Assembly (NCBI RefSeq): GCF_001646665.1
Contig: NZ_LWBU01000090.1
Coordinates: 148,448-212,447 of the forward strand
Origin: Streptomyces noursei
GTDB lineage: Bacteria; Actinomycetota; Actinomycetes; Streptomycetales; Streptomycetaceae
Direction: 5' to 3'
DNA length: 64,000 nucleotides
Below the pieces are notes generated by a model. It saw only the letters and a program-made list of their open reading frames with translations, did no database searches and was not told the DNA's origin. The translations under genes and the position numbers were made by a program. Below are positions 28,404-36,959 of the stretch, piece by piece. The stretch's first letter is position 1. Every line of letters begins with the position of its first letter.

Positions 28404-28898
28404 GTGCAGGCAAGCCGTACGGGGAACGACGCCGCGCCCGGGGCCGCGACCGACGAGGGCCGCGGCGGGGACCACGAATTCCTCGCCCTGGAGCGCGAAC
28501 TGGCGGTCTTCCTGCGGCGCGCCCGCGCCTCGTCCGGCGAGATGGCGCGCGAGGTCCACCCCGAGCTCGAACCCGCCGCCTACGGCCTGCTCGTCCGGCT
28601 GGAGGACGCCGGCACCCAGCGCGCCACCGAACTCGCCGCCTACTTCGGCGTCGGCAAGGCCACCATGAGCCGCCAGCTGCGCGCCCTGGAGGACCTGGGG
28701 CTCGTCGCCCGCGCCCCCGACCCCGCCGACGGCCGCGCCTCCCTCGTCCGCCTCACCGACGAGGGCCGCAGCCGCTTCCGCCGCGTACGCGACGCCCGCC
28801 GCGCCCGCTACATGCGCAAGCTCGCCGGCTGGGACCGCGCCGAGGTCGCCGAACTGGCCCGCCTGCTGCACCAGCTCAACGCGGGCAGCGACGACTAG
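28404..28898 (+). CDS. MarR-family transcriptional regulator
   Basis: A 164-residue winged-helix repressor: FLALERELAVFLRRARAS, then ELEPAAYGLLVRLEDAGTQRATELAAYFGVGKATMSRQLRALEDLGLVARAPDPADGRASLVRLTDEGR, the canonical MarR HTH and wing. GTG 28404 is chosen because GAGGGG lies 8 nt upstream; the longer open frame back to 28239 encodes only Arg/Pro-rich low-complexity sequence. It converges on the PP2C gene with a 3-base overlap of the stop codons. Targets and ligand unknown. Confidence 0.85.
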   Translation: MQASRTGNDAAPGAATDEGRGGDHEFLALERELAVFLRRARASSGEMAREVHPELEPAAYGLLVRLEDAGTQRATELAAYFGVGKATMSRQLRALEDLGLVARAPDPADGRASLVRLTDEGRSRFRRVRDARRARYMRKLAGWDRAEVAELARLLHQLNAGSDD

Positions 28899-29701
28899 GT
28901 CGTGTCCGGCCGGACGACGACCCGCACCACCGTCGCGTCGTCGTGCCGCTTCCAGCGGTACGCGTACGAGGGTGAGGCCTCCAGCTCCCGTACCCGGGCG
29001 ATCAGGCCGCGCGGGCCCTCCTTGTCCACCACCGCGAAGCAGTCCGCCCAGTCGCCCATCCGGAACACCTCCGTCCAGCGCGTCGCCCCGTCCGTCATGG
29101 CGACCAGCGCCCGCACCTCGGCCGCCGGGACCCGCCCCGTGACCGCGTGGGCGGCCACCGACGGGTCGGCCGCCGCCGTGTAGAAGCCGCCCGCCTTGTT
29201 CCGCACGGTGGCGTCCGTGATCGCGTGCGACGCCAGCGAGCCGGGCGGCAGCCGGTCCAGCCGGTCGTCCACCACCGCCCGCACCGCCCCCTCCGGCGAG
29301 CGGAGCAGCAGCACCGAGTCGGACAGCACCAGGTACTCGACGTCCACCGCGTCCCAGCGCGCCATGACCACCGTCGCCTGAGGCGTACGCACGTGAGAAA
29401 GGTCACACGTGTCACGGTGGGCGAGCGCGGTGCGCCGGATTGCCTCCGACAGGATCCCCGCCAGCGTCAGGTCCGGGCGGGAACCGGACAGTTCGGTCAG
29501 CGCGCCGCCGAGTCTCGCCGTGAACCAGGGCACCGAGTGCACACAACCGTCGTCGTCCACGGGGGGCGTCACCCCGTCGAGCACCACCAGCGCCCCGCCC
29601 TGGCCGGACGCGGGAACCACCACGGAAGCCCAGTCCTCGTTGGCGCGTTCCTGCGAGCCCGGGACGGAGGAGATCTCGCTCTGCATGGGCCCAGTCTGCA
29701 T
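28895..29701 (-). CDS. PP2C-like protein phosphatase domain protein
   Basis: A 268-residue protein with PP2C hallmarks: ERANEDWASVVVP, GGALVVLDGVTPP, VVMARWDAVDVEYLVLSDSVLLL, RALVAMTDGATRWTEVF. These are close to integrated single-domain phosphatases acting on Ser/Thr-phosphorylated proteins, and it lacks a sensor domain. Two ATGs are possible; 29701 has GAAGAAG just before it, while 29686 (MQSEISSV) has none. Divergent from the conservon, with ~350 bases between. A role opposing a Ser/Thr kinase is an inference. Confidence 0.75.
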   Translation of the reverse strand: MQTGPMQSEISSVPGSQERANEDWASVVVPASGQGGALVVLDGVTPPVDDDGCVHSVPWFTARLGGALTELSGSRPDLTLAGILSEAIRRTALAHRDTCDLSHVRTPQATVVMARWDAVDVEYLVLSDSVLLLRSPEGAVRAVVDDRLDRLPPGSLASHAITDATVRNKAGGFYTAAADPSVAAHAVTGRVPAAEVRALVAMTDGATRWTEVFRMGDWADCFAVVDKEGPRGLIARVRELEASPSYAYRWKRHDDATVVRVVVRPDTT

Positions 29702-30054
29702 GACTTCTTCACACCGCCCACAGAAGGCCGGAAACGGCCCGTACCGGCAGGTCAGATGAGGGTGGGCGGGGGAACGCGGCCCTCCGGGAAGGTGCGGGCG
29801 GGCATCCTGCCAAAGCCCGCGCAGATCTTTCAACCCGCCCGCCCGCGGGCCCCCTAAACACGGGCCCGGGAGAGTTGTTCGCCAACTCCGGAGTGTTGTT
29901 CACTCGTTCGGGTGGCGGAGTGGCCGACGTGCGTCCCCCTCAACAACGGCGCTGGAATGGTCGAGGCCGTACCAGGGGTTGGGGGGCTGTTCGCATGCGT
30001 GACCGGTCGTCACCTCTGCTTCATGGGCGGACGAGTTCAAGAATGTGAGCACCG
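29702..30054. other. Intergenic region between PP2C gene and conservon, with tandem inverted repeats
   Basis: About 350 bases without a supported gene. It contains two tandem inverted repeats with identical 5-nt spacing: GAGTTG-N5-CAACTC (29872-29888) and GAGTG-N5-CACTC (29891-29905). GGGCCC also occurs twice shortly upstream (about 29848-29868), able to form a hairpin. These lie 150-180 bases before cvnA and are plausible operators; no regulator can be assigned. Confidence 0.5.
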
Positions 30055-33000
30055 GTGCAGAAGCGCAGTGAGACTCCCGGCGACCCCCAGGCACCGGGCG
30101 GCCGCCGCGTACGCGTACGCAGCCGGCTCGTCGCCGGCGTCGCGCTGGTCGGGATCACCGTCATAGGGGCCGGCGCCCCCGCCGTCCTCACCGCCTCCGG
30201 AGACCTCACCGACTCCCAGCGGCTCGTGACGCTCGCCGAGCTGAACCGGCAGGCGGTCACCCTCGCGCACTCCCTCGCGGACGAGCGCGACGAGGTCACC
30301 GCGTACATCGCCGCCGGACGCGGCGCCGGGACCGACGACCCGAAGGACGACGGCGACGGCGGCGGCGGCGGAGAGGACACCGCCGGCGACGCCCAGGGCA
30401 CCGGGAAGAGCCCCGGCGGCCGGGCCGGCAAGGGCGCTCCGGGCATCGACGCCGCCCACCGCGCCCGCGTCGACCGGCAGATCGACGAGATCCACGCCGA
30501 GGCCCCCGCCGGACTGCGGCGCGAACTGGCCGGCCTCCCCGCCATGCGGCGCTCCACCCTCACCGGCAAGGGCACCGCCCTGGAGGCCCACCGGGCCTAC
30601 ACCGCCGTCATCACCAAGCTCCAGGCGCTCTCCGCCGAACTCGCCGACCGGACCCCCGCCCGCGCCGTCGACGCGGGCGCCGGCACCCGCGCGCTCACCG
30701 AACTCGGCCGCGCGGTCGACCAGGCCTCCGCCACCCGCGGCCTGCTCCTCGGCGCCCTCGCCGTACCCGGCAAGAAGGACACCGGCCTCGTCTACGACCC
30801 CGTCACCGGCCGGTACGTCCGCGCCGAGGACCCCGCCGGGGACGCGGCCGACCGCACCCGGGGCGCGCTGAGCGCCGCCGCCCAGCAGGCCCGCGTCCGC
30901 GAGCAGGCCGCCCTCGCCGACTTCGACCAGGCCGCCCCGCCCGCCGCCCGCGACTCCCTCGGCGCCACCGTCACCGGCCCCGAGGTCAAGAGCGCCGAAA
31001 CGTCCCTGGCGCGCCTCACCGACCGGCCCGAACTCTCCGACGAGGAGCGCGGGACCGACCCGGCCACGCTCCGGGCGGCCCTCACCGCCCGCGTCGAGCA
31101 GATGCGGGGCGTCGAGTCCTCCCTCGCCACCGGCGAGGTCCGGCGCGCGGAGCAGCTGCGCGACGCCGACGTCACCGCCCTCGAACTGCGCATCGCGCTC
31201 CTCGGCGGCTGCCTGCTCATCGCGATCGGCGTCTCGACCGCCGTCGCCCGCACCCTCACCCGGCCGCTCGCCGTCCTGCGCATCGGCGCCGCCCGCCTCG
31301 CGGAGTCCCCCGAGACGGAGGAGCCGGTCCGGTTCACCGGCCGCAACGACGAGTTCGCCCAGGTCGTACGCTCCCTCAACACCCTGCACGGCCGGCTGCG
31401 CGACCTCGCCGCGCGCGCCGAGGGCCTGGACGCCCAGCGCACGGACGCCGTCGCCGCCCGCGACGCCCTCACCGCCGAGCTGGCCGGTCAGCGCACCGAG
31501 CTGCGCGAGCGGACCGCCGAGATCGGCGCCGAACTGGAGGCCCTGCGCGGCAGCGTCCACCACACGTTCGTCAACCTCTCCCTGCGCACCCTCGGCCTCG
31601 TCGAGCGGCAGCTCGCCGTGATCGAGAAGCTGGAGGAGCGCGAGCAGGACCCGGAGCGGCTGGGCACGCTCTTCAAGCTCGACCACATGGCCACGGTCAT
31701 GCGGCGGCACAGCGAGAACCTCCTCGTCCTCGCCGGCCACGAGCACAACCACGCCCACCAGGGGCCCGTCCCGCTGGTCGACGTGCTGCGGGCCGCCGTC
31801 AGCGAGATCGAGCGGTACGAGCGGGTCACCATCCAGTCGCTGCCGCCGCACGCCCACGTGGCCGGGTTCGCCGCCGACGACCTCAGCCACCTGCTCGCCG
31901 AACTGCTGGAGAACGCCACGTCGTTCTCCCCGCCGGACGCGAAGGTCCAGCTCTCCGGGTGGCTGCTGGAGAGCGGCGAGGTGATGCTCTCGGTCGAGGA
32001 CGAGGGCATAGGGATGACGGAGGGCCGGCTCGCCGAGCTGAACGCCCGCCTGGCCGACCCGGAGGCGGAGGCCGCCCCCGGGACCGACCGGGACGGGGAG
32101 GGCCTCGGCATCCGGGTGACCGCGCTGCTCGCGGCACGGCACGGGGTGCGCGTCCAGCTGCGGGAGCACAAGCAGGGCGGGGTGGCCGCGGTCGTCGTGC
32201 TCCCCTCCGCCCTGCTGCCCGACGCCCCGCCGGCCGCCCTGCCCCCGTCGGTCGCACCGGCCGGGACGGCCCCCGTGCTGAACCTCCCGGGCTCGGTGGC
32301 GGAGGCCAACTCCAACTCCCTGCCCGCCGCGCGCACGGCCCGCGACCCGCTGGTCGCCGCCGCGGAGGCCACGCTGCGCGCCACGCCCGACGCCGCCGCC
32401 GGCGCCCCGGCCGCCGACGCCGAAGCCCCGGCCGGGGAGGCCGAGCCGCGGGACGCCGAGCCGCGGGACGCCGAGCCGCGGGACCCCGCCGCCGAGCCGG
32501 ACGCCCAGGCCCCGGACGCGCCCGGGCAGGACGCCCAGGCCCCGCACGCCCCCGAGCCGGCGGACGCGCCCGAGCCGCACGCGCCCGGGGCCGCCGGCGC
32601 GCCCACGGCGTCCGACGAGCCCGGCCACGTCTCCTCCGCCACCGGGCCCGAGACCACCCTCCAGGTCCGCGCCCCGCGCGCCCCCCAGGACGCCGCGGAC
32701 GCCACCCCCGAGGACGGGGCCGAGGAGGCGCCCGAGGACGGGTCCGGGTCCGCGGACGAGCTGGAGGCGCACGCGCGGGCCGACGCACCCGAGGGCGACA
32801 CGCCCGCCGAGTCCCGCGCGCGCGACCCCAAATGGGAGAGGGTGACCGACAAGGGGCTGCCCAAGCGGACTCCCAAGGTGGTCGAGCCCACCGCCCCCCG
32901 GGCGGGGCGCACGCGCGGGGTCGACGCCGAGGCGCTGCGACGGCGGCTCGGCGGCTTCCACCAGGGCGCCAAGGACGGCCGTCGCGACGCCGAGGCCGAG

Positions 33001-33078
33001 ATCGCGGAGAGCACCCAGCAGACGGAAGCGGTACGTACCGAAGAGACGGGGGACACAGTCGAGGAGGCACGCAGTTGA
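30055..33078 (+). CDS. cvnA: Conservon sensor kinase-like protein CvnA
   Basis: A 1007-residue membrane protein of the Streptomyces conservon. One membrane segment lies near the N-terminus (LVAGVALVGITVIGAGAPAV), a ~350-residue extracytoplasmic nitrate/nitrite-sensor-like helical domain follows, then a second segment (LRIALLGGCLLIAIGVSTAVA), HAMP, a dimerisation helix (LFKLDHMATVMRRHSENLLVLAG) and a HATPase domain (LLAELLENATSFSPPDAKV; SVEDEGIGM; GLGIRVTALLAARHG). The last ~280 residues are an Ala/Pro/Glu-rich disordered tail with a 15-bp unit repeated three times (32440-32484). GTG start. CvnA usually recruits CvnB-D at the membrane in a G-protein-like system. Confidence 0.9.
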   Translation: MQKRSETPGDPQAPGGRRVRVRSRLVAGVALVGITVIGAGAPAVLTASGDLTDSQRLVTLAELNRQAVTLAHSLADERDEVTAYIAAGRGAGTDDPKDDGDGGGGGEDTAGDAQGTGKSPGGRAGKGAPGIDAAHRARVDRQIDEIHAEAPAGLRRELAGLPAMRRSTLTGKGTALEAHRAYTAVITKLQALSAELADRTPARAVDAGAGTRALTELGRAVDQASATRGLLLGALAVPGKKDTGLVYDPVTGRYVRAEDPAGDAADRTRGALSAAAQQARVREQAALADFDQAAPPAARDSLGATVTGPEVKSAETSLARLTDRPELSDEERGTDPATLRAALTARVEQMRGVESSLATGEVRRAEQLRDADVTALELRIALLGGCLLIAIGVSTAVARTLTRPLAVLRIGAARLAESPETEEPVRFTGRNDEFAQVVRSLNTLHGRLRDLAARAEGLDAQRTDAVAARDALTAELAGQRTELRERTAEIGAELEALRGSVHHTFVNLSLRTLGLVERQLAVIEKLEEREQDPERLGTLFKLDHMATVMRRHSENLLVLAGHEHNHAHQGPVPLVDVLRAAVSEIERYERVTIQSLPPHAHVAGFAADDLSHLLAELLENATSFSPPDAKVQLSGWLLESGEVMLSVEDEGIGMTEGRLAELNARLADPEAEAAPGTDRDGEGLGIRVTALLAARHGVRVQLREHKQGGVAAVVVLPSALLPDAPPAALPPSVAPAGTAPVLNLPGSVAEANSNSLPAARTARDPLVAAAEATLRATPDAAAGAPAADAEAPAGEAEPRDAEPRDAEPRDPAAEPDAQAPDAPGQDAQAPHAPEPADAPEPHAPGAAGAPTASDEPGHVSSATGPETTLQVRAPRAPQDAADATPEDGAEEAPEDGSGSADELEAHARADAPEGDTPAESRARDPKWERVTDKGLPKRTPKVVEPTAPRAGRTRGVDAEALRRRLGGFHQGAKDGRRDAEAEIAESTQQTEAVRTEETGDTVEEARS
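32440..32484 (+). repeat. 15-bp tandem repeat inside cvnA
   Basis: Three perfect copies of GCCGAGCCGCGGGAC (32440-32454, 32455-32469, 32470-32484), encoding AEPRD three times in the disordered tail. Likely variable in copy number between strains. Confidence 0.9.
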
Positions 33079-33584
33079 CTGCGACGACCGGCAGTACCAC
33101 CGGCACCGCAACGTTCGGACTGAGCAGTGAGGCGAAGAACCTGCACTGGCTGCTCGGGAACCTCGTCGAGGAGGTGCCAGGGGTACGCTCCGTAGCCGTC
33201 GTCTCGTCCGACGGGCTGTTGCTGCTCTCCTCCGACCCGGCGGACCGCAAGTCCGGGGCGGAGACCGCCGCGACCCGTACCGACGGGCCCCGCGGGGCGG
33301 CCGCCGACCTCGCCACCATCGTCTCCGGCATCGGCAGCCTCACCATCGGCGCCGCGAAGCTCATGGACGGCGGCGGCGTCAAGCAGACGATGGTCGCGAT
33401 GGAGGAGGGCAGCGTCTTCGTCATGACCATCAGCGACGGCTCGCTCCTCGGCGTCCACGCCACGCCCGACTGCGACATGAGCGTCGTCGCCTACCACATG
33501 GCGCTCTTCGTCGGCCGCGCCGGACACGTACTCACGCCCGAACTCCGCAGCGAGCTGCGCAAGTCGATGGAGAGTGCCGCATGA
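33075..33584 (+). CDS. cvnB: Conservon roadblock/LC7 protein CvnB
   Basis: A 169-residue roadblock/LC7 (MglB-like) protein: AKNLHWLLGNLVEEVPGVRSVAVVSSDGLLLLSS, IGSLTIGAAKLMDGGGVKQTMVAMEEGSVFVMTISDGSLLGV. This family binds and modulates the small GTPase of the system. The start is TTG 33075, overlapping the cvnA stop (TTGA) with GAGGAGG 8 nt upstream, indicating translational coupling. Confidence 0.92.
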   Translation: MTATTGSTTGTATFGLSSEAKNLHWLLGNLVEEVPGVRSVAVVSSDGLLLLSSDPADRKSGAETAATRTDGPRGAAADLATIVSGIGSLTIGAAKLMDGGGVKQTMVAMEEGSVFVMTISDGSLLGVHATPDCDMSVVAYHMALFVGRAGHVLTPELRSELRKSMESAA

Positions 33585-33991
33585 CCTCCGCATCCGCCGC
33601 CGGCCGGCTGCCGGTCCGGGGCGGCGGGCGGCGGCCCGCCCGTGTCCGGCCCTACTCGCTCACCGGCGGCCGCACCCGCTTCGGCCACGTGCTGCTCGTC
33701 GAGACGTTCGTCGCCGCGCTCGAAGCGCCCGGCGAGCGCAAGGAGCTGGCCAACGGCGGTCCCGGCTCCCGCGTCATGCCGGAGATGCGGGCCATCGTCG
33801 AGATCTGCCGCCGGATGCGTACGGTGGCCGAGATCTCCGCCCTGCTGAAGATGCCGCTGGGCGTCGTCCGGGTGCTGCTCAGCGACCTGGCCGACCAGGG
33901 AAGAATCCGCGTGTACGGCACCGGTCACGGCACCGGCCAGCCCGACCGCGCACTGCTCGAAAGGGTGCTGAGTGGCCTCCGCCGCCTCTGA
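33581..33991 (+). CDS. cvnC: Conservon DUF742 protein CvnC
   Basis: A 136-residue DUF742 protein with the family core VRPYSLTGGRTR near the N-terminus and a winged-helix-like C-terminal part (EMRAIVEICRRMRTVAEISALLKMPLGVVRVLLSDLADQGRIRVY). ATG 33581 overlaps the cvnB stop by 4 nt. Role in the conservon complex is not biochemically defined. Confidence 0.92.
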   Translation: MTSASAAGRLPVRGGGRRPARVRPYSLTGGRTRFGHVLLVETFVAALEAPGERKELANGGPGSRVMPEMRAIVEICRRMRTVAEISALLKMPLGVVRVLLSDLADQGRIRVYGTGHGTGQPDRALLERVLSGLRRL

Positions 33992-34595
33992 GATAGCCGT
34001 GGAAGAGCCCGAGGCCGGGGCACAGGCCTGGCAGCTCGACCACACCCGAGCGCCCATCGCGACGAAGGTCGTCGTCGCGGGCGGCTTCGGCGTCGGCAAG
34101 ACGACCTTCGTCGGGTCCGTCTCCGAGATCACGCCGCTGCAGACCGAAGCGCTGATGACGCAGGCGAGCGAGGACACCGACGACCTCTCCGCCACGCCCG
34201 ACAAGCTCACCACCACCGTCGCCATGGACTTCGGGCGCATCACGCTCGACGACGACCTGGTGCTGTACCTCTTCGGCACCCCCGGCCAGCAGCGGTTCTG
34301 GTTCATGTGGGACGACCTGGTGCGCGGCGCGATCGGTGCCGTCGTCATGGCCGACACCCGGCGGCTGACCGACTGCTTCCCTGCGCTGGACTACTTCGAG
34401 AGCTGCGGCCTGCCGTACGTGGTGGCGGTCAACCACTTCGAGGGGACCGAGCTGTTCGAGCCCGAGGACGTGCGCGAGGCGCTCACGGTCCCCAAGGACG
34501 TACCGATCGTGATCATGGACGCGCGGAGCCGGATCACGGTCGTCGAGTCGCTGCTGGCGCTCGTCGCCCGGGCCCTCGAAACCACCCCTGAGTAG
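33972..34595 (+). CDS. cvnD: Conservon GTP-binding protein CvnD
   Basis: A 207-residue Ras-like GTPase: P-loop GGFGVGKTTFVG (about 39-50), TTVAMDFGRI switch I region, LFGTPGQQRFWF switch II (G3), AVNHFEG as the variant G4. GTG 33972 lies inside the end of cvnC (20-base overlap). With CvnB it likely cycles between GTP and GDP states downstream of CvnA; the effector may be the monooxygenase encoded next, which is an inference. Confidence 0.92.
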   Translation: MASAASEIAVEEPEAGAQAWQLDHTRAPIATKVVVAGGFGVGKTTFVGSVSEITPLQTEALMTQASEDTDDLSATPDKLTTTVAMDFGRITLDDDLVLYLFGTPGQQRFWFMWDDLVRGAIGAVVMADTRRLTDCFPALDYFESCGLPYVVAVNHFEGTELFEPEDVREALTVPKDVPIVIMDARSRITVVESLLALVARALETTPE

Positions 34596-34610
34596 GAAAG
34601 AGACGCTTCG

Positions 34611-35846
34611 ATGCGGAAGATACTCATCGTCGGAGCCGGGCAGTCCGGTCTCCAGCTCGCCCTCGGCCTCCAGTCCCAGGGGTACGAGGTCACCCTGATG
34701 TCCAACCGCACGGCGGACGAGATCCGGGCCGGGCGGGTCATGTCCACGCAGTGCATGTTCCACACCGCCCTCCAGCACGAGCGGGACCTGGGCATCAACT
34801 TCTGGGAGTCCCAGGCGCCGCGCATCGAGGGCCTCGGTGTCTCCGTGGCCGCGCCGGACTCCAGCCGGGCCGTCGACTGGGTCGGCAGGCTCGACGGGTA
34901 CGCCCAGTCCGTCGACCAGCGCGTGAAGATGGCCGGCTGGATGGAGACCTTCGCCCAGCGCGGCGGCCAGCTGGTGATCCACGGTGCGGCCGTCTCCGAC
35001 CTGGACTACTTCTCCCGCACCTACGACCTGGTGCTGGTCTCCGCCGGCAAGGGCGAGCTGGTGTCCATGTTCGGCCGGGACGCGTCCCGCTCCCCGTACA
35101 GCGAGCCGCAGCGCGCGCTGGCCGTCGCATACGTCCACGGCCTGGGCCCGCGCCCCGAGCACCCCGACTTCGACGCGGTCCGCTGCAACCTGGTGCCGGG
35201 CGTCGGCGAGCTGTTCGTCATGCCGACGCTGACCACCTCCGGCCGGGCGGACATCCTCTTCTGGGAGGGCGTCCCGGGCGGCCCGCTCGACGTGTTCCAG
35301 GGCGTCAAGGACCCCTCCGAGCACCTCGCCCTCACCCTGGAGCTGATGGAGAAGTACACCCCCTGGGAGTACGCCCGCGCCACCCGGGTCGAGCTGACCG
35401 ACGCCAACGGCACCCTCTCCGGCCGCTACGCCCCGACCGTCCGCAACCCCGTCGGCCGGCTGCCCGGCGGCGGCCTGGTCCTGGGCGTCGCGGACGTCGT
35501 CGTCGCCAACGACCCCATCACCGGCCAGGGCTCCAACTCCGCCGCCAAGTGCGCGGCGTCGTACCTGGCGTCCATCGTCGAACACGGCGACCAGCCGTTC
35601 GACGAGACCTGGATGCGCGGCACCTTCGACCGCTACTGGGACACCGCCCAGCACGTCACCAAGTGGACCAACGCCATGCTCGGCGTCCCCCCGGAGCACG
35701 TCCTCGGCCTCATCGGCGCCGCCGGCGAACTCCAGCCGGTCGCCGACCGCTTCGCGAACGGCTTCAACAACCCGGCGGACTTCGAGGACTTCTTCTACGA
35801 CCCCGAGAAGACCGCCGCCTACCTGGCCTCCGTCACCGGAGCCTGA
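34611..35846 (+). CDS. StyA-like FAD-dependent monooxygenase, fifth gene of conservon
   Basis: A 411-residue flavoprotein of the styrene monooxygenase/indole oxygenase type. FAD dinucleotide motif ILIVGAGQSGLQLALGLQSQG (about 4-24), VMSTQCMFHTALQHERDLG, and the late FAD motif ADVVVANDPITGQGSNSAAKCA. Such enzymes use a separate flavin reductase; none is encoded nearby. ATG 34611 has AGGAAAGAG upstream and follows cvnD by 15 bases, so it is part of the operon. Two S. coelicolor conservons end in cytochrome P450 genes (recalled); here a flavin monooxygenase occupies that position. Substrate unknown. Confidence 0.88.
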   Translation: MRKILIVGAGQSGLQLALGLQSQGYEVTLMSNRTADEIRAGRVMSTQCMFHTALQHERDLGINFWESQAPRIEGLGVSVAAPDSSRAVDWVGRLDGYAQSVDQRVKMAGWMETFAQRGGQLVIHGAAVSDLDYFSRTYDLVLVSAGKGELVSMFGRDASRSPYSEPQRALAVAYVHGLGPRPEHPDFDAVRCNLVPGVGELFVMPTLTTSGRADILFWEGVPGGPLDVFQGVKDPSEHLALTLELMEKYTPWEYARATRVELTDANGTLSGRYAPTVRNPVGRLPGGGLVLGVADVVVANDPITGQGSNSAAKCAASYLASIVEHGDQPFDETWMRGTFDRYWDTAQHVTKWTNAMLGVPPEHVLGLIGAAGELQPVADRFANGFNNPADFEDFFYDPEKTAAYLASVTGA

Positions 35847-35861
35847 CAACTCTCGGACACG

Positions 35862-35895
35862 AGGTGCCCCCACACGTACGTGGCCGGGGGCACCT
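35862..35895 (+). terminator. Terminator of the conservon operon
   Basis: 10-bp perfect arms AGGTGCCCCC (35862-35871) and GGGGGCACCT (35886-35895), 14-nt loop, 15 bases after the monooxygenase stop. Confidence 0.85.
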
Positions 35896-36080
35896 GCCGT
35901 GTCGGCGGTCGGACGTTCGGACGGGTGCACCCTGTGGGGCGGTGTCCACCAGGTGGACGTCCTGATCGTCGCACGGTCCACTTCGACGTCACAGAATCAT
36001 CACATCCGGAGGGCTCCCTTCATCCGGTGGTCTGCCGTGCCGTTACGGTCAGGGCTCCACGAACCACCCTTGGGGGACGA

Positions 36081-36872
36081 ATGAGTTGGAACTCCCACAC
36101 CCAGCCGCAGTGGGGACAGGCTCCAGTGCAGCCACCGACGCCGCCAGGAGCGCGGCCCGGCTGGGCGCGGAAGCGGGTCGTCATTCCTTCCGCGGCCGGT
36201 CTGTTCTTCGTCGGCGTCATCGTCGGAAGCGCTGGAAGCGCTGGAAGCGGTACGACGGAAGCCGCCGGCAGTGCCAAGGCCGCGCCTCGTGCGACGGTCA
36301 CCGTCACGGCGCAGCCCGAGCGGGCCGCGCAGTCGGACGAGAAGCAGACCGGGTCGAAAGAGAAGGCGAAGCCCTCCGCAGGGCGCGGCAGCGAGGCGGT
36401 GCCCGTACCGAACTTCGTCGGCATGGGGCTTCAGTCCGCGCAGGACACGGCCCAGACCAAGGGCTTCTACCGGCTGTCGTCGCACGACAGTCTCGGACGG
36501 GACCGCATGCAGGCTTTCGACCGGAACTGGAAGGTCTGCTCGCAGAACGTCACCGCCGGCAGGACGGTGCCGACGACCACCAAGCTGGACTTCGGCGCGG
36601 TGAAGGTCGAGGAGGACTGCCCCGCCCGGGACGAGAAGCCGTTGGAAGCGGCGGGCGGCACGATGCCGGATCTTGCCGGGAAGTCGGTGAAGGCGGCCCG
36701 CGGTGCCCTCGACGCGGGGACATCGGTCACTGTGACGGATGCTGCCGAGGGCCGCATGGTGCTGTTGGAGAGCAACTGGAAGGTGTGCACGCAGACGCCC
36801 GGCCCGGGAACGCGGCTCACTGGGCAACCGGTCGAGATCACGGCGGTGAAGTTCGAGGAGGGCTGCCCTTAG
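36081..36872 (+). CDS. Membrane protein with two PASTA-like domains
   Basis: A 263-residue protein: a short Pro/Gln-rich cytoplasmic N-terminus, one membrane segment (VVIPSAAGLFFVGVIVGSAGSAGSG), a Lys/Ser/Thr-rich linker and two extracellular PASTA-like repeats (PVPNFVGMGLQSAQDTAQTKGF...KVCSQNVTAGRTV and TMPDLAGKSVKAARGALDAG...KVCTQTPGPGTRL). Each repeat holds two cysteines likely to pair. PASTA domains sense or bind cell wall, but no kinase domain is attached. ATG 36081 has GGGGGA upstream; the longer frame is untypical. Codon use is slightly less GC-extreme than its neighbours. Confidence 0.8.
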   Translation: MSWNSHTQPQWGQAPVQPPTPPGARPGWARKRVVIPSAAGLFFVGVIVGSAGSAGSGTTEAAGSAKAAPRATVTVTAQPERAAQSDEKQTGSKEKAKPSAGRGSEAVPVPNFVGMGLQSAQDTAQTKGFYRLSSHDSLGRDRMQAFDRNWKVCSQNVTAGRTVPTTTKLDFGAVKVEEDCPARDEKPLEAAGGTMPDLAGKSVKAARGALDAGTSVTVTDAAEGRMVLLESNWKVCTQTPGPGTRLTGQPVEITAVKFEEGCP

Positions 36873-36959
36873 CGGTCCCGGGCGCCCTGGGGATCGGGCG
36901 CACGCGGCGTGCGGGACGGTGAACCGGGGGCCGGCCGGGCGGTGGCCCGTCGGACCTCA

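Noticed and set aside
29891..29905. BldD-type site upstream of the conservon
   Set aside because: GAGTG-N5-CACTC only loosely resembles the AGTGA-TCAC pattern; reported instead as an unassigned inverted repeat.
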